Source: Monosiga brevicollis MX1 (lineage: Eukaryota; Opisthokonta; Choanoflagellata; Craspedida; Salpingoecidae). From it: a stretch of 64,000 nt of DNA. Positions 45,621 to 57,207 of this stretch are shown piece after piece; the first letter of the stretch is position 1, and the number at the start of each line of letters is the position of its first letter. Under the pieces are notes generated by a model. It saw nothing but the letters and a program-made list of their open reading frames with translations. It was not told the DNA's origin and did not search any database. A program made the position numbers and the translations under genes. The DNA is taken from contig NW_001865084.1 in NCBI RefSeq assembly GCF_000002865.3, forward strand, positions 15,871 through 79,870, written 5' to 3'.

Positions 45621-48461
45621 TCATGTTTGCCCAAACGCGAGACCCACTGCTTGCTCGCGGAGGATAGGGTGGACAACACCACGAAGTTCTTCCTCCTCTT
45701 CCTCTGCCTTGGCACGCTGATCAAACTCCATGACCAGGCGCTTGTTTCGTTGACGCTCGGCTGCTTCCTCCTACATGCACAACATGATAAAAGTGCCGAT
45801 GCAGGACACACTGTGAGAGCAACCCTCACCCAACCCTCGCTTAAAGCTCATGCTGCTCCACACCCGAATGGGCAGTCGAAGGAATCCATGGTAATGGGCC
45901 TTACACGTTGACGTTGGATCATGCTTTCGGCCATGCCCGTTGCCGCAGGCACCAAGATTTCCTGCTGGCGCTTTTTGGTCAGCAACGTAAACACAAGCTT
46001 GGACTGACTACCACCATCTCCGTGAACCTCGCGAGGCGCTTGTCCCTATTGAAGGCGGCATGTTCATATTTTCACGTGAAGACCAGCTGTCAACATGGGT
46101 GGGTAAGAAATTCCAACTGAATGCGAACCTTGAGCTGTGCTGGAATGGCCACGTCCAAAGCCTTGGCTGGCTGATTGCTCTTCTTGCCCAAGTCCGTCAT
46201 CATGCGATTGAACTCCTTGACGAAATCTTCATCCTCTGGCTCGGGCTCGTGTGGCTAGATCAAGCAATCTTTGATGAGCAACAACAAGGAAAAAAAAAAA
46301 ATAGATGTGCTTGTGCAACACAATCGGAGGCAAGCAGCAGATGATGGTGGGCGTGACGTCACCCTCAGCTCACAAAGAACTCAGATATTATCGGCCCTAC
46401 CTTTGCTTCCTTGAGCACCACATGATTGTCGTCATCGTCATCGACCGCTTCACTGTTCGCCACGGCGTCTGTCGAACCCTGTATCAGCAAGCATCGCGCA
46501 TGAGTTACCTTGCAACTCGCAGGCTGAAGTTGGGGCATCACGACGTGACGTACCGCGTCAACTTCTATGTGTGTATCGCGGTGTTCATCCGCCCATGCAA
46601 GCAAGAACCATAAGGCATGCGCCGTGAATTGATCGCTGGCCGACATTTGCATGATAGAAGAGGTCGAATAGCAGTGGCTTGCATTGCGAGAAGAAGAGAG
46701 AGACCATGACACACCCTCATCATCGTCGTCATCATCGTCATCTTCGTCATCGGAGTCGCTGTCTTCACCGGCATTGGCATCGGCCAGAGCAGCCCTCTGG
46801 CTCTGCTGTAGAGCTTTGATGTCAAAGCCCTTCTTTTCAAGCTTGCGAAGGTTCTCGGCCTCCAACTCTGCAATTGCAGCCTCAGCCTCTTCGAGCGTGC
46901 TGATGGGGACCATTTTCGGACTGTGTTGACCAGTAGCAAACAATGGGCTTGGCGTAAGGGGACGGACGAGATGCAGCTCGGGAGCACCACTGCACTTTCT
47001 GTGCAATGCGTGTGTCAATACACACACAAGCTCGACCCGATTGCCTACCGTAGGGCTTCCAACGTGTCTTGCAAGGTAAACTTAATGCCCATTGGCAACG
47101 GCTGGGGCTTGCGCAGGACGTATCGCTGGAAGTAGAGTAGAAAGTTGTCCAACCTGAAGGAGCCACCAACCCAAGACATCGAGGTAAATTCAACCCCGAT
47201 TCAAGTACAAGTCAAGAAGCACATCAAGGAACTGTTGTCGTCCAAGGCATACCGACGCTTCTCCTGGCTCTTCGCAAAGAAGCTCCCACATGTATCAAGA
47301 AGAACGCAGACAAGCTTGATGCTGTGTAAGTCGCAAGTGGGTGATGAGGATATGGACAGAACGAGCATGGCGCGGCCATCACGTGGTTCTACTTGGCAAT
47401 GCCACTGAGCCGCCACTGGCATTAACGTACCGAAATGCGTTGTGGGGTGGATCGAGGAATGGGTCGTGGGCGGCAAAGGAAATGAGAGAATACAGTGTGT
47501 TCAGGATGACACCACTGTCCACAAGCGTGAAATTGAAGAGCTCGCTCAGAAACTTGACGGTGGCTACCCGACGCTGGTTGATGTCTGGCGTATTGATCTC
47601 CATGCCCAAGCGAATTTCCTCCAAAACAGCGTCAACAACGGCATACGACAGCTGAGGCACGTGATCACGAAGTCCAGACAGCAACGAGGCCAACGCCATG
47701 ATCTCGTCAAACTTGAGCAGCCATGCGCGCACAAAGCACTTGAGGCCGTACTGGAAAAAGACTGGATCCGACCAGGGAAGTTTGCGAAGCTTGGGCAGCA
47801 ACGATTTGACGACATCGGCCTTTGGTTTGAGATCCTTGTACAACAATTTGCGCAAATAGTCGTGAAGTGGAGGTCGAACTTTAACTTCGATGAGGGCACG
47901 CTCTGGTGGGTTGCAATAGTAGTACGCATTGGCGATCATCGTCAGGTAGCGTTCATCGTGCAAAGCCACCTTTTTCTTCATCATGGTGGCCAAGAGCGCC
48001 TTGGTGCGCACATGCGTCTCGGGAGAGCGATAGAGAAATCGGCCACACGTGTCCAGTAAGTTGGTGAGCATTTCCACATTTTGTCCGGTGAATTTGTTGA
48101 GCAGCATCTATTGTTGACACAGCCGGTAGAATGAGCAAAACCGTAGGTTATTCTTAACACGCATCAACAACTCACACACAGACACACAGACACAGAGACA
48201 GAGACAGAGACAGAGACAGAGACAGAGACAGAGACAGAGACGAGACAGAGACAGAGACATAGACACAGACAGAGACAGAGACAGAGACAGAGACAGAGAC
48301 AGAGACAGAGACAGAGACAGAGACAGAGACAGAGACAGAGACAGAGACACAGACATAGACACAGACACAGACACAGACACAGACACAGACACAGACACAC
48401 AGACACAGACACAGACACAGACACAGACACAGGCACAGACACAGACACAGACACACACACA

Positions 48462-48538
<77 letters not shown>

Positions 48539-51390
48539 TTGGTTCATTTACATTTTCACAAACACCATAGACCATAGAGACGTACCCGCATGATGCGCAT
48601 CACATCGTTGATCGGAAACACGCGAAATTTGATCAGCTCGCCAATGTATCGCATGTTTTTGACCTTGCTCTCGATGCGATCGGCCGGATGCTTAAAGTAG
48701 AGAAAACGAAATTCACCGTTGAGGCTTTTGATCAGCTCGGTGCCCACCTCAGGAATGCCTGGATAGAGTGTAGCCACAAGGCGAGCGTAGTAGCGTAGTA
48801 GATCGACGCGATTGCGATTAACCATGAATAACGCCTCAGCAAGGCGCCGCCGGGCGCCGCTATCGTTCAAGTAGCAAAACTCTTCCGCCAGACGGTCCAC
48901 GGCATCTGTCGTCATGCTATTCGGCAACTGCTCAAGAAAAGCCACAATCTTATCGTTTGCTGTCCCCCCCTCTGGCGGGCCGGCTGTGAGTGGTGCCTTC
49001 TGGTCCACGTCATACTCATCCAAATTGGCGTCCTCCCTGAGCTCGGCCTCCTCATCGACCTCTTCCTCGCCATCATCCTCAACCTCGCCTTCGGGACCAT
49101 CTCCCGGCGATTCACCTTCCTGCTCGCCCTCGCTCGCGCCCTCATCTTGTGCGCCAGCCTCCTCTTCGGCCTTCTTCCGCAGTTTGCGGCGTTGCTTCTT
49201 GCTCGAGGCAAAGAGCACCTCTGGAAGGCGAGCCTGTAGGTCGGGGAGATGCTCGTAAAACTCTTGCTCCTCAACATCTACCCACAGGCTTGATGCTGCA
49301 TCCTCCGGGTTGAGGTTCTATGCCATCGAGACCATAATGTGCGTATGCGTCAAGTGATAAGTCAAGATCCGAGCATGACGAACATAGCCTTCTCTGAGTG
49401 GCATTGAGTGATAGGTGTGTCTGGCCACACAACTGACCTTGAAAGGGTTGGACGTGTCCACGACAACGCCTGACATCAGCTCATCTTCAGCCGGCGCCAC
49501 AGGTAAATCAGGCATGTCCTGAGCAATGAGCCACCACATGAGCAGAGCATGCCAGGGCAGCACGCGTACAGAAACCGAAACAAAACAAACTGACAACCCA
49601 ACAAAATAAAAAAATAAAAAATAAAAGTAGAAAAAAAATAAAACGATGTGAAAGACAATAGTGTAAGAGACCTGGTCAAGGACGTTGGCCAGCACTTTGG
49701 TATACTGCAATAGTTCGGTGTAGGCGCTTTGCATAGCCCTAGTCCCCTCCGAGCGTTCTGAGGAAAGCTCGCCCTGTCACGCAACAAGGATGTGTGCAGC
49801 ATCGCTGAGCAAACAGGCGGGCTCATATCAGTGATGATTGCGCTGGGACAAGAGCGAAAACTTACCTTGATTTCAACCTGATTTTGATCTTGTCGTAGGC
49901 GCTTGTCCAAGGCTTTTTTCTCGCGTACGAGGCGCTCCGCAACTTTACTGTACCATCGCACAAGGAGCGCCTTCATCTGTGTTTATAGAAAACGAGAATG
50001 GGGCGCAAAGATCAGAAGCAGATATGCTTGGAAAAAAAAATGCCACGACCAAAAGCTCTGTGACAGCTTCCAAGTCGAAGAGCTTTGCAGCCAGCGAACT
50101 TACATTTGGAGCAAGGTCCGGAAAGGGCGTGTCAAGTGTGGCCTCGAGTTCAAACTTGTGCAATATCCCCAACTGCTCGCGGGGCAGCTGAGCTGCGAGA
50201 TCCAGAGCTAAATGTTCAACCAAGTGCACGGATAATGCGAGCAGATCAAACTCTTTGTCCTTCTTCAAATAGTTGGCGATGCGCTTGCAGAGCTCCTGTT
50301 TTACACAGCAACGGACCAGAAGCTGAATCAGCGCAACAGACCAAACGGTTGGAGCAAAGAGGTGCACAAACGTCCACATGGCAGGTGCGTACTTTGCCTT
50401 CGTTGTCTTCATTGAAAACGCCAATGAGCACCATCTCGGCAAAAAGCCGAAACGTGAAACTAAGGGTCAGCCACACCAACAAGCGGGCAATCAGCAAACA
50501 CCACCAATCATCATCCACACACCAAGTGACCTGATGATTCGCGTACCGAAAGTGGGCCAATGCCTCCTTATCAGCCTTGTCCGGCGTGGTAGCAAGGATT
50601 GCCACCAGTGCCTGGCGAAACCCATCGGCAAACTCTTCGTAGCGACGGTGAAGCTGCACGGCCAACGCCACGGTCACGCCGAGGCTGGCATTCTTGATCT
50701 GGCCAGCCACCGCCAGCGAAGCCGTTACCTCCTCAAGATATCTGCAGTCATGACCCGCAATGGCACCAACAGCGTGCGGGGACGGCTTGAGTTCTTGTGC
50801 GTTGTTTGTGCGTTGTTTGTTTGTTTGTTTGTTTTTTCAAGCAAAAAGGACGAGGGGCAGGATGACAGTCGTCTGATGACATAGCCTACCGCGAAAGGTT
50901 GAGCTTGTCAAAGTCGGCCAGAAGCTGAGCTTGAGAGCCCTCGTTCATGGTGGTCTTGAGTTTCTTGACGAAGCCTGTGGTTTTTTTGACGGTCGAGTCA
51001 AGCTGACGGAAAAAGTCCCGATTGGGCCGGTGCTCTTCGGCGTTGATGTTCAGGTCACGGTCAATGCGGCGCTGCTGCTGGCGTGACTCGATCGCCTCTT
51101 TGAGTTGAAGGGCTTCTTCTTGGGTTGCTGCAGTACCCGCCATGGATTCGGACTCGGGGTCCTCTTCGCCTGTTGTATCCATGATGTCGTCCTCGACCGT
51201 CTCGTCTTCAAAGTCGAGCTCCGGCCCGGCGTCTGTGCCGGCCTTTTCCTTGCGGGCTTTAGCCACTCTGGGATAATAGGATGAGGAAATTTTGGTGTGG
51301 GATGAGTGAGAAAGGAAGGCAAGTCAGGTCGGCGAAGGATCAGCCGAGGCGAAGGACCTACGCGGCAGCCCGGCCTCTCTTTTTGGGCAT
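45621..51390 (-). CDS. UPF2: UPF2 nonsense-mediated decay factor
   Basis: Bridges UPF1 to UPF3 and the exon-junction complex in nonsense-mediated mRNA decay; cytoplasmic. Start ATG 51390 (MPKKRGRAA, then a splice to VAKARKEKAG). First MIF4G: FFRQLDSTVKKTTGFVKKLK, LLADFDKLNLSRYL, LFAEMVLIGVFN. A linker has DMPDLPVAPAEDEL. The second MIF4G (49200-48590) has FLEQLPNSMTTDAVDRLAEE, RVDLLRYYARLVATLYPGIP and FRVFPINDVMRIM. The third (48107 to about 47050) has LLDTCGRFLYRSPETHVRTK, NAYYYCNPPERAL, RLGMEINTPDINQRRVATVK and RLVCVLLDTCG. Then LEEAEAAIAELEAENLRKLE, an Asp-rich stretch and ALDVAIPAQLK. A charged C-terminal helix (RLVMEFDQRAKAEEEEE) ends at TGA 45623-45621; this region binds UPF1 in human UPF2. 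Many introns, one almost entirely simple repeat. Confidence 0.95.
48172..48537. repeat. Compound GACAGA / GACACA / CA microsatellite in a UPF2 intron
   Basis: About 366 bases of pure simple repeat. On the plus strand it changes from CAGAGA units to CAGACA units and then to (CA)n, with sharp borders. It fills most of the intron between the second and third MIF4G exons. On the sense strand it is TG/TGTC/TCTG. Confidence 0.97.
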
Positions 51391-52510
51391 GAGCGGTGGT
51401 GAGGCTCTTAAACATACGCCGCGCCCTGGATTGTCTTGAATTTGGCAAATGCCAGTCTGCCGACCAGATGCGCGCTGGCAAGGCGATGAGTTGGGAGGCA
51501 GCGAGGGACAGCGCGTGACAGCAACGCGCAAGTAAAACCCGGCCCTTCGCAAACACCATGGTCATGCACCACACCCTCGGCCCAGTCTCTCCCTCTCTAC
51601 TCCTTGTCCCTATCACCTCCTTCACCACCCATGCATTCATCGAAGCCTCTGACACGCCCGTGAGCCCTCACTGCCCAAGAACGACCAACCACCGCCACCC
51701 GCTGACAGTGTCGACGGTTCTCACAGCTCGCTCACCCTTCAAAATAAAATAAAATAAAAATAGAAAAGTGGTCGTAAAAAAACTTGTTACAAATCAAGCT
51801 GATCAAATGCACAGCGCACGTTGTGCCATCATAGCGCCGCCGGTTCAAGATTTCGATAAATTTGGTTTGGCAAACTCAATCAAAGGCATGTCCTGCTAGT
51901 ACAAGGATATGCCCTTAGAAAGAGCAGTGAGAAGAAAGAGAGGGGAAAAAAAAAAGCAGGCATCGAGCTGCCAAAAGTCTCGGTGTTGCCCGCCCCACCA
52001 AGAAGGAGCGAAGGGAAAAAAAAAAAAAAAGATCACCAGGAACAAACAAGAGCTACAGAGACCGAACGTATGCTACGCAACTTTACAGGACACGCCTCAA
52101 AACGATAAAAGCATGGACATGACCTGCACGGACTCGAATCACAAAACCTCGCCTATCACACGAAGCTCCACTCGCACAAGCAGGGTGGTCGACGGCGTCA
52201 AGGCGGATGTGAACAACAATAACGAATGACAAAGAGACGAATCAGCAAGCACACAACAGAGGGGACGAGCTTGAGCCTGAGACAGGCCAGCATGCCTGGA
52301 TGGCAACGGCAGGGCAACAACACATACAAGGACACCGAAACCGCGTGCAAGTCATGACTCAAAACACACGCACAAAAAGACCGCACACGGTGAACATGTG
52401 GGAACAACCCAAAGACGTTGCATCTACAAGAACACTAAGCAATTGCTCTGCTGCCAAAAAAGCAAGTCGCAGCTAAAAAGAGTTTGAGTTTGAAGACACC
52501 TGCTAGGCAT
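51391..52510. other. Intergenic region between UPF2 and NOP58
   Basis: 1.1 kb upstream of UPF2 and downstream of NOP58, both on the minus strand. Contains A-rich tracts at about 51940-51955 and 52015-52030. No gene supported. Confidence 0.5.
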
Positions 52511-54730
52511 CTACTCGCCCTTGGACTTTTTGCTCTTCTTCTTCTTGGGCTTCTTCTCCTCCTCGGCATCCTCGTCTGCCGCATCAGCAGAGCGCTTCTT
52601 CTTCTTCTTGTCCTTGTCACTCTTATCCTTCTTGGCCTATTGGCACAAGATGGTTGAATGAGCTGATGCACGCCTCGAGCGACAAACGCAAAGCGCGAGC
52701 GTAAATACCCAACGCAGGCAGGTTGAATGAAAATACGGTTGAAAACCCACCTTCTTGGCCTTCTTCTTTGAACTCTCGTCATCCGAATCAACATCCATCA
52801 CAGCATCGGTGGCCGTGTTGTACTGTTGCGTAGGGGGTACTGTCTCAAAGGACTGAGGGCCGACGGCGGCGCCCGTCTTGGTGGCGGCAACCACCTCGCC
52901 ACCCTCGAGCTGACGCAGGCGAGCATCCACCTTGGCCTTGTAATCGAGACCAATGTTCACGTTGCTCTCGTCGGCCAAGGCATCGACACGGGCCACGAGA
53001 GAGGTCTTGGCCGCAAGCACGCGAGACATCTTGCCCTTGTTCTTGGGCTGACTCTGGCCCACGACTGAAGCGTGGTACAAAAGACCGTACTTTGGCGTGT
53101 CGTGCTTGGTCTTGAGAGCACGGAACAGGGCCTTCTCGGCGCCCAGAATCTGGACGGTAGAGGCGGGGTGCTTGGCCAAGTTGAGAAGAGAGCCAGCATG
53201 TGCAATCAGACGAGCGCCGACAAGCTCGCCCACCATCACCGTCAGGTTGGGTGCCACGGCGTTCATGCTGACAACAAAAAGATCAAGGCCAAAAAAAAAA
53301 AAAACGAATGGTGAGCAGTCGCCAATATGAGCAAGGTCATTGACAAGCAAAGGCGTAAAAGATCAGAGAAAGAAGAAGTTGATGTCGGCTGGTGCGCAAC
53401 ATACCGGTTCTTCAAATAATCGTAGAGCTGGGCACGGTACTCGGTAATGGCCAGCACCTGTTCGGCCAAGGACTTGATGTGATCCAAATCCTCGTTGCTG
53501 ATCTGCACAGTGTGTGGGCGGGATGAGAGCCAATTCCACCAACGCCAAGGCTAAAAGTGCGCGACCTGTAGTTGCTGGCAAGTTGAAGTTGAGCGAATAG
53601 ATCAACGATGCTAACCTCAGTACCCATGGAGATTTCGGCGGCCTCCTTGGCGTCTTGCTCAACCTCCTCGGGCAAAATCTCCGAGAGGTCTGTGCTGGAC
53701 ATGTTCTTGCGGTTGCCCGTGGTCAGGACAGTGCGCACGAAAGCGTTGTTGTCAGTGATGATCTTGCTATAACAAGGCGAAGCAATCCAAATGACGCAGT
53801 GTGAGGAATAAGGGCAGAAAAAGAGAAGAAGCAGAGGCAGAAAGGAGTGGTGGACTGAAGGAGTAGCGATATGCATGAGTAGAATGCGGCATGACGCCAG
53901 GACGTACCCGAGCTCGGGAAAATGCCAGCCATACCACTCGCGCACGCGCATGGTGTAGGTGTTGAGCTCCTTGTCCAGGTCATCGAGCAGGGCTAAGAGT
54001 GTAGCAGGACACAAACCAGGCCACAATGAGAGTCGATCAAAATGTACTAAGATTACGGGACTTGGACACTCGTGTCGAGGAGTCTTACCAATGGCCTGCA
54101 CAATCATGGTGTCAACTTTATCGGGGCTAAACTTGAGCTTGTAGCGAGAGAGGCTGTGCGCCAGACCGAGGGTCATGGCGGTCAAGTCAGACTCGCGGAG
54201 GCCCGAGATGACGGCAGAGAGCTGCGAGCGGATGCCACGCATCAGCTCCTGCACACCAGAGTCGTAGACGCACTGGATACCGAGCTTCTCCTTGATGACG
54301 GTACCCAGCTACTCGGTACCACGCGATCAAAGGGAGAGAGGACAAGAATTGAAGCATGAGCCGGAGGCGCTGATTCGAGGTGCTGCCATGTTATGTTGCC
54401 AGGCGAAAGCAGGGTCAAGAGCAACATGGCTAAGAGTTGTGGGCTCACCTTAGCCTCGGGGACGGCCAGGGTGTCTTGAACCTCCTTGCTAATGATGTTG
54501 TCCTTGAGGAAGGACTTGAGGCCCTTGCTGAGCTTACCCTCGGTCAGGGCGGTGGCCGCGGTGAGGGCCTCTACAGTGTCCTCAAACTTGTGGAAGCCCT
54601 TGAGCTTGACGGCCTCATTGGCAGCGTCGGGGGTGGCAAAGACGTCGGCAAGGTCGGCCTCGGACAGCTTGACGCCCTTCTTGACCTTGAAAAGGGCATA
54701 GCCCGCAGGCGTTTCAAACAGCACCAACAT
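52511..54730 (-). CDS. NOP58: NOP58 box C/D snoRNP core protein
   Basis: Core of the nucleolar box C/D small nucleolar RNPs that guide 2'-O-methylation of rRNA. Start ATG 54730 gives [19 protein letters not shown]. Next come [20 protein letters not shown], then [13 protein letters not shown] and [70 protein letters not shown]. The Nop domain follows with [20 protein letters not shown] and [20 protein letters not shown]. The C-terminus is a Lys/Asp/Glu tail ([20 protein letters not shown]) typical of NOP56/NOP58, ending in TAG at 52513-52511. The opening [13 protein letters not shown] favours NOP58 over NOP56. About seven exons. Animal homologues host snoRNAs in introns; I saw no clear C/D boxes here. 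Confidence 0.96.
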
Positions 54731-55902
54731 GTTGGCTGCGCAGTCACAAGGACACAAAAGCAGCGTGCAAAGTGAGGGGACCATGTGGTGAAGACTTTGC
54801 AGCAAGTCAACCACATCCAAAAAGGACTGGCAGCCCTAACTACAGCTTGTAGATCACACTGAACCATCGACCAAATGATACAATGGAAACCTGCAGTCCC
54901 AACAAGGGCAGGATGCCTAGCCAATGGCTCGGGCACCGACCATGCGGGGAGGAGCATGGCTGTGTACCAGCGGGCGCGAGGGCCCAGACATGTCTGTCGG
55001 CTCACCTGTGTTTGAGGGGCAAAAGGGACGAGAGGTCGGGGGGGAGAAGACGCCCTGTCAACAGCAGAAAAGGCATAACACGACGAACCATGAGTATAAG
55101 CGATGGTCCATCTTACACACTCTCAGGCACACATGACCCGACCCGAACAACACCCCTCCAACCCTGTCTCCCAACCCCGTCGACCTCACCGCGCTGCCAA
55201 AAACAAAAAAAAGAGAAACTTGACACTTTGGACACAAAATTTCCAACACACACACACACAAGAGAGCACGAGTACCTCGAGGTGATAAATTACTAGCCGA
55301 ATATAATCTGACCCCCACTCCTCAGGCTCTCTCTCTAGCTTCACTGCTCTCTGAAGGGTTAGGGTGCACGTGTCGCTCTCAGAGGAGCTGTTCATTCGGC
55401 TGACTGACAGTTGGTAGTGATATCATTTGGTAACTCGTCTATTGTCAGCAGCACGATCGTGGCAAGTGTGGCAGCGCGGCCAACGGCATCGGCAAACGGC
55501 ACCAAAAAAAGGCAGCGGTCATGAATGGCAATTTGAAAGGGGCTTGAGGATAGAACAAGCCGGGTCGACAGCTTGACATCCGCGTCTCATGGAGCAAACT
55601 TTCATGATCTCGTCTTCGGTAGTCATCAGAGGCCGCCTACACCAAGTGTTACGCGTTTGGTGCAGTGCTGTGACAGCTTGAATGTCAGCCATTGTTTGAA
55701 ATGTCATCATTTCTGTTTGGCGGGAAAAAAAGCGTTTTGTCGACAATTGGCCCTCCCCAAATGATGTTGCGAATCGATCGTCTCAATCATTTCCCCGCTA
55801 CCCTTGACTTGAACCATGGACGCGTATCGCAGGTTGTCTGCTTTCTTGACATCAGACAGATACGAATGGCTTGGTATGTGACGTGACGAGTTGCAGGCCA
55901 CA
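54731..55902. other. Divergent upstream region of NOP58 and the heptad-repeat gene
   Basis: 1.2 kb between the divergent starts. No recognisable gene; small frames lack domains. A (CA)n run lies at about 55250-55260. Confidence 0.5.
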
Positions 55903-57207
55903 ATGTCAATGCTTTTGCTCACGCGTGTCTCTTGCAACGCAGTACAAAAGCTGGATCGCGTTCGAGTCTACTTTCAGAGTCACTTCAACGCGGCGCTTCA
56001 CGCGAGCGAGAGCTTAGAAGCGATCGGCACCATGGTCAACGAGCGCTCCCCCACAACCAGGTGGGAGGAAGTCAAACATGACTTCAACGGGGTTGGGACA
56101 ACGGCACACCTGCTGAACAACGTCAAGCATGCGCTTGACCAGCTTCCGAGCATGTGCAGGGACATCGAAACCCTGAAAAAGGCCCATGAGAGCCGCGCTG
56201 CCACCATCGCAGCTCTGACGAAGGATAATAAGAGCCGCGCTGCCACCATCGCAGCTCTGACGAAGGACATTGAGAGCCGCGCTGCCACCATCGCAGCTCT
56301 GACGAAGGACAATAAGAGCCGCGCTGCCACCATCAAAAGCCACGCTGCCACCATCGCAGCCCTGACGAAGGACAATAAGAGCCGCGCTGCCACCATCAAA
56401 AGCCACGCTGCCACCATCGCAGCCCTGACGAAGGACAATAAGAGCCGCGCTGCCACCATCGCAGCTCTGACGAAGGATAATAAGAGCCGCGCTGCCACCA
56501 TCAAAAGCCACGCTGCCACCATCGCAGCCCTGACGAAGGACAATGAGAGCCACGCTGCCACCATCGCAGCCCTGACGGAGGACAATAAGAGCCGCGCTGC
56601 CACCATCAAAAGCCAGGCTGCCACCATCGCAGCCCTGACGAAGGATAATGAGAGCCACGCTGCCACCATTAAGAACTTGGAAACCCTTGTGAGCACCCCG
56701 CTTCAGAAGCGGCAAATCGTGTCGAAAGCGGCAACGCTTGTCCGCGCGGCTTTACTCCATCGTGTGAGATGGCCAGCCAGTGAAGATGTTAGCCGCCTGC
56801 AAGACCTTGGTGAATACATGCGCTGGGCTGTCCCCTTCATCATTCGCGATGGCGGATTTTACGGTCAAGTCCCAAAAGCAGGCGCTCCGCCTCGTACGAA
56901 CGAGATCCACGATATTGTCACGGAGCTTTCGCAAGACGCCCAGATCAACATTGCAGAGAAGTATTTTGCGTTTGTGAAGCTTTTGCAGGAACAGACTTCA
57001 AAAACACCAGGTGACTTCTTCAGCGCCATGGACGCCCTGCGCCTGGCTGGCAATCGAGCTGCACATCCAAGCGAGTATGACAGCAAGAACTTGGCGGATC
57101 TTGTCAAGGAGCTCGGCGACTGCTTTGAAGTTGCTCCCGACACCGAAAACGCCGAGGTGATTCTGTGTGGACTCGAGGCTTTTGATATCGCAGGACAGTC
57201 ACAATAA
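55903..57207 (+). CDS. Heptad-repeat coiled-coil protein with HEPN/DUF4145-like C-terminal domain
   Basis: Intronless frame of 434 residues, ATG 55903 (MSMLLLTRVSCNAVQKLDRV) to TAA 57205-57207. An N-terminal helical part (LLNNVKHALDQLPSMCRDIE) leads into a long stretch of exact 7- and 14-residue units, SRAATIK and SRAATIAALTKDNK (with His for Arg in places), spanning 56187-56670. Heptad periodicity with Ile/Leu/Ala at fixed positions predicts one continuous coiled coil of about 160 residues. The C-terminal ~170 residues form a separate helical domain with LRLAGNRAAHPSEYDSKNLA. The R/L-x-x-GN-x-AHP pattern is typical of DUF4145/HEPN-like domains, but this is my recall only. Function unknown; an oligomerising scaffold or RNA-related role would be guesses. 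The gene stands out from its intron-rich neighbours. Confidence 0.75.
   Translation: MSMLLLTRVSCNAVQKLDRVRVYFQSHFNAALHASESLEAIGTMVNERSPTTRWEEVKHDFNGVGTTAHLLNNVKHALDQLPSMCRDIETLKKAHESRAATIAALTKDNKSRAATIAALTKDIESRAATIAALTKDNKSRAATIKSHAATIAALTKDNKSRAATIKSHAATIAALTKDNKSRAATIAALTKDNKSRAATIKSHAATIAALTKDNESHAATIAALTEDNKSRAATIKSQAATIAALTKDNESHAATIKNLETLVSTPLQKRQIVSKAATLVRAALLHRVRWPASEDVSRLQDLGEYMRWAVPFIIRDGGFYGQVPKAGAPPRTNEIHDIVTELSQDAQINIAEKYFAFVKLLQEQTSKTPGDFFSAMDALRLAGNRAAHPSEYDSKNLADLVKELGDCFEVAPDTENAEVILCGLEAFDIAGQSQ
56187..56670 (+). repeat. In-frame 21/42-base minisatellite encoding heptads
   Basis: Around a dozen near-identical copies of a 42-base unit (AGCCGCGCTGCCACCATCGC followed by a 22-base half) and a shorter 21-base version. 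Differences are mostly single synonymous or conservative changes (AGC CGC/AGC CAC; GCT/GCC; GAT/GAC). Such identity implies recent duplication or homogenisation. The repeat has no stops in two minus-strand frames either. Confidence 0.95.

Noticed and set aside
48172-48537. Three overlapping 120-155-residue frames of Cys/Val/Ser/Leu repeats
   Set aside because: Translation of a simple repeat inside a UPF2 intron; no gene.
52900-54500. Box C/D snoRNAs in NOP58 introns
   Set aside because: Scanning the introns on the sense strand gave no paired RTGATGA and CTGA boxes with terminal stems.
55998-56715. Antisense frames of about 230 residues opposite the heptad-repeat gene
   Set aside because: They arise because the repeat unit lacks stops on the other strand; the sense frame has flanking non-repeat domains, the antisense frames do not.
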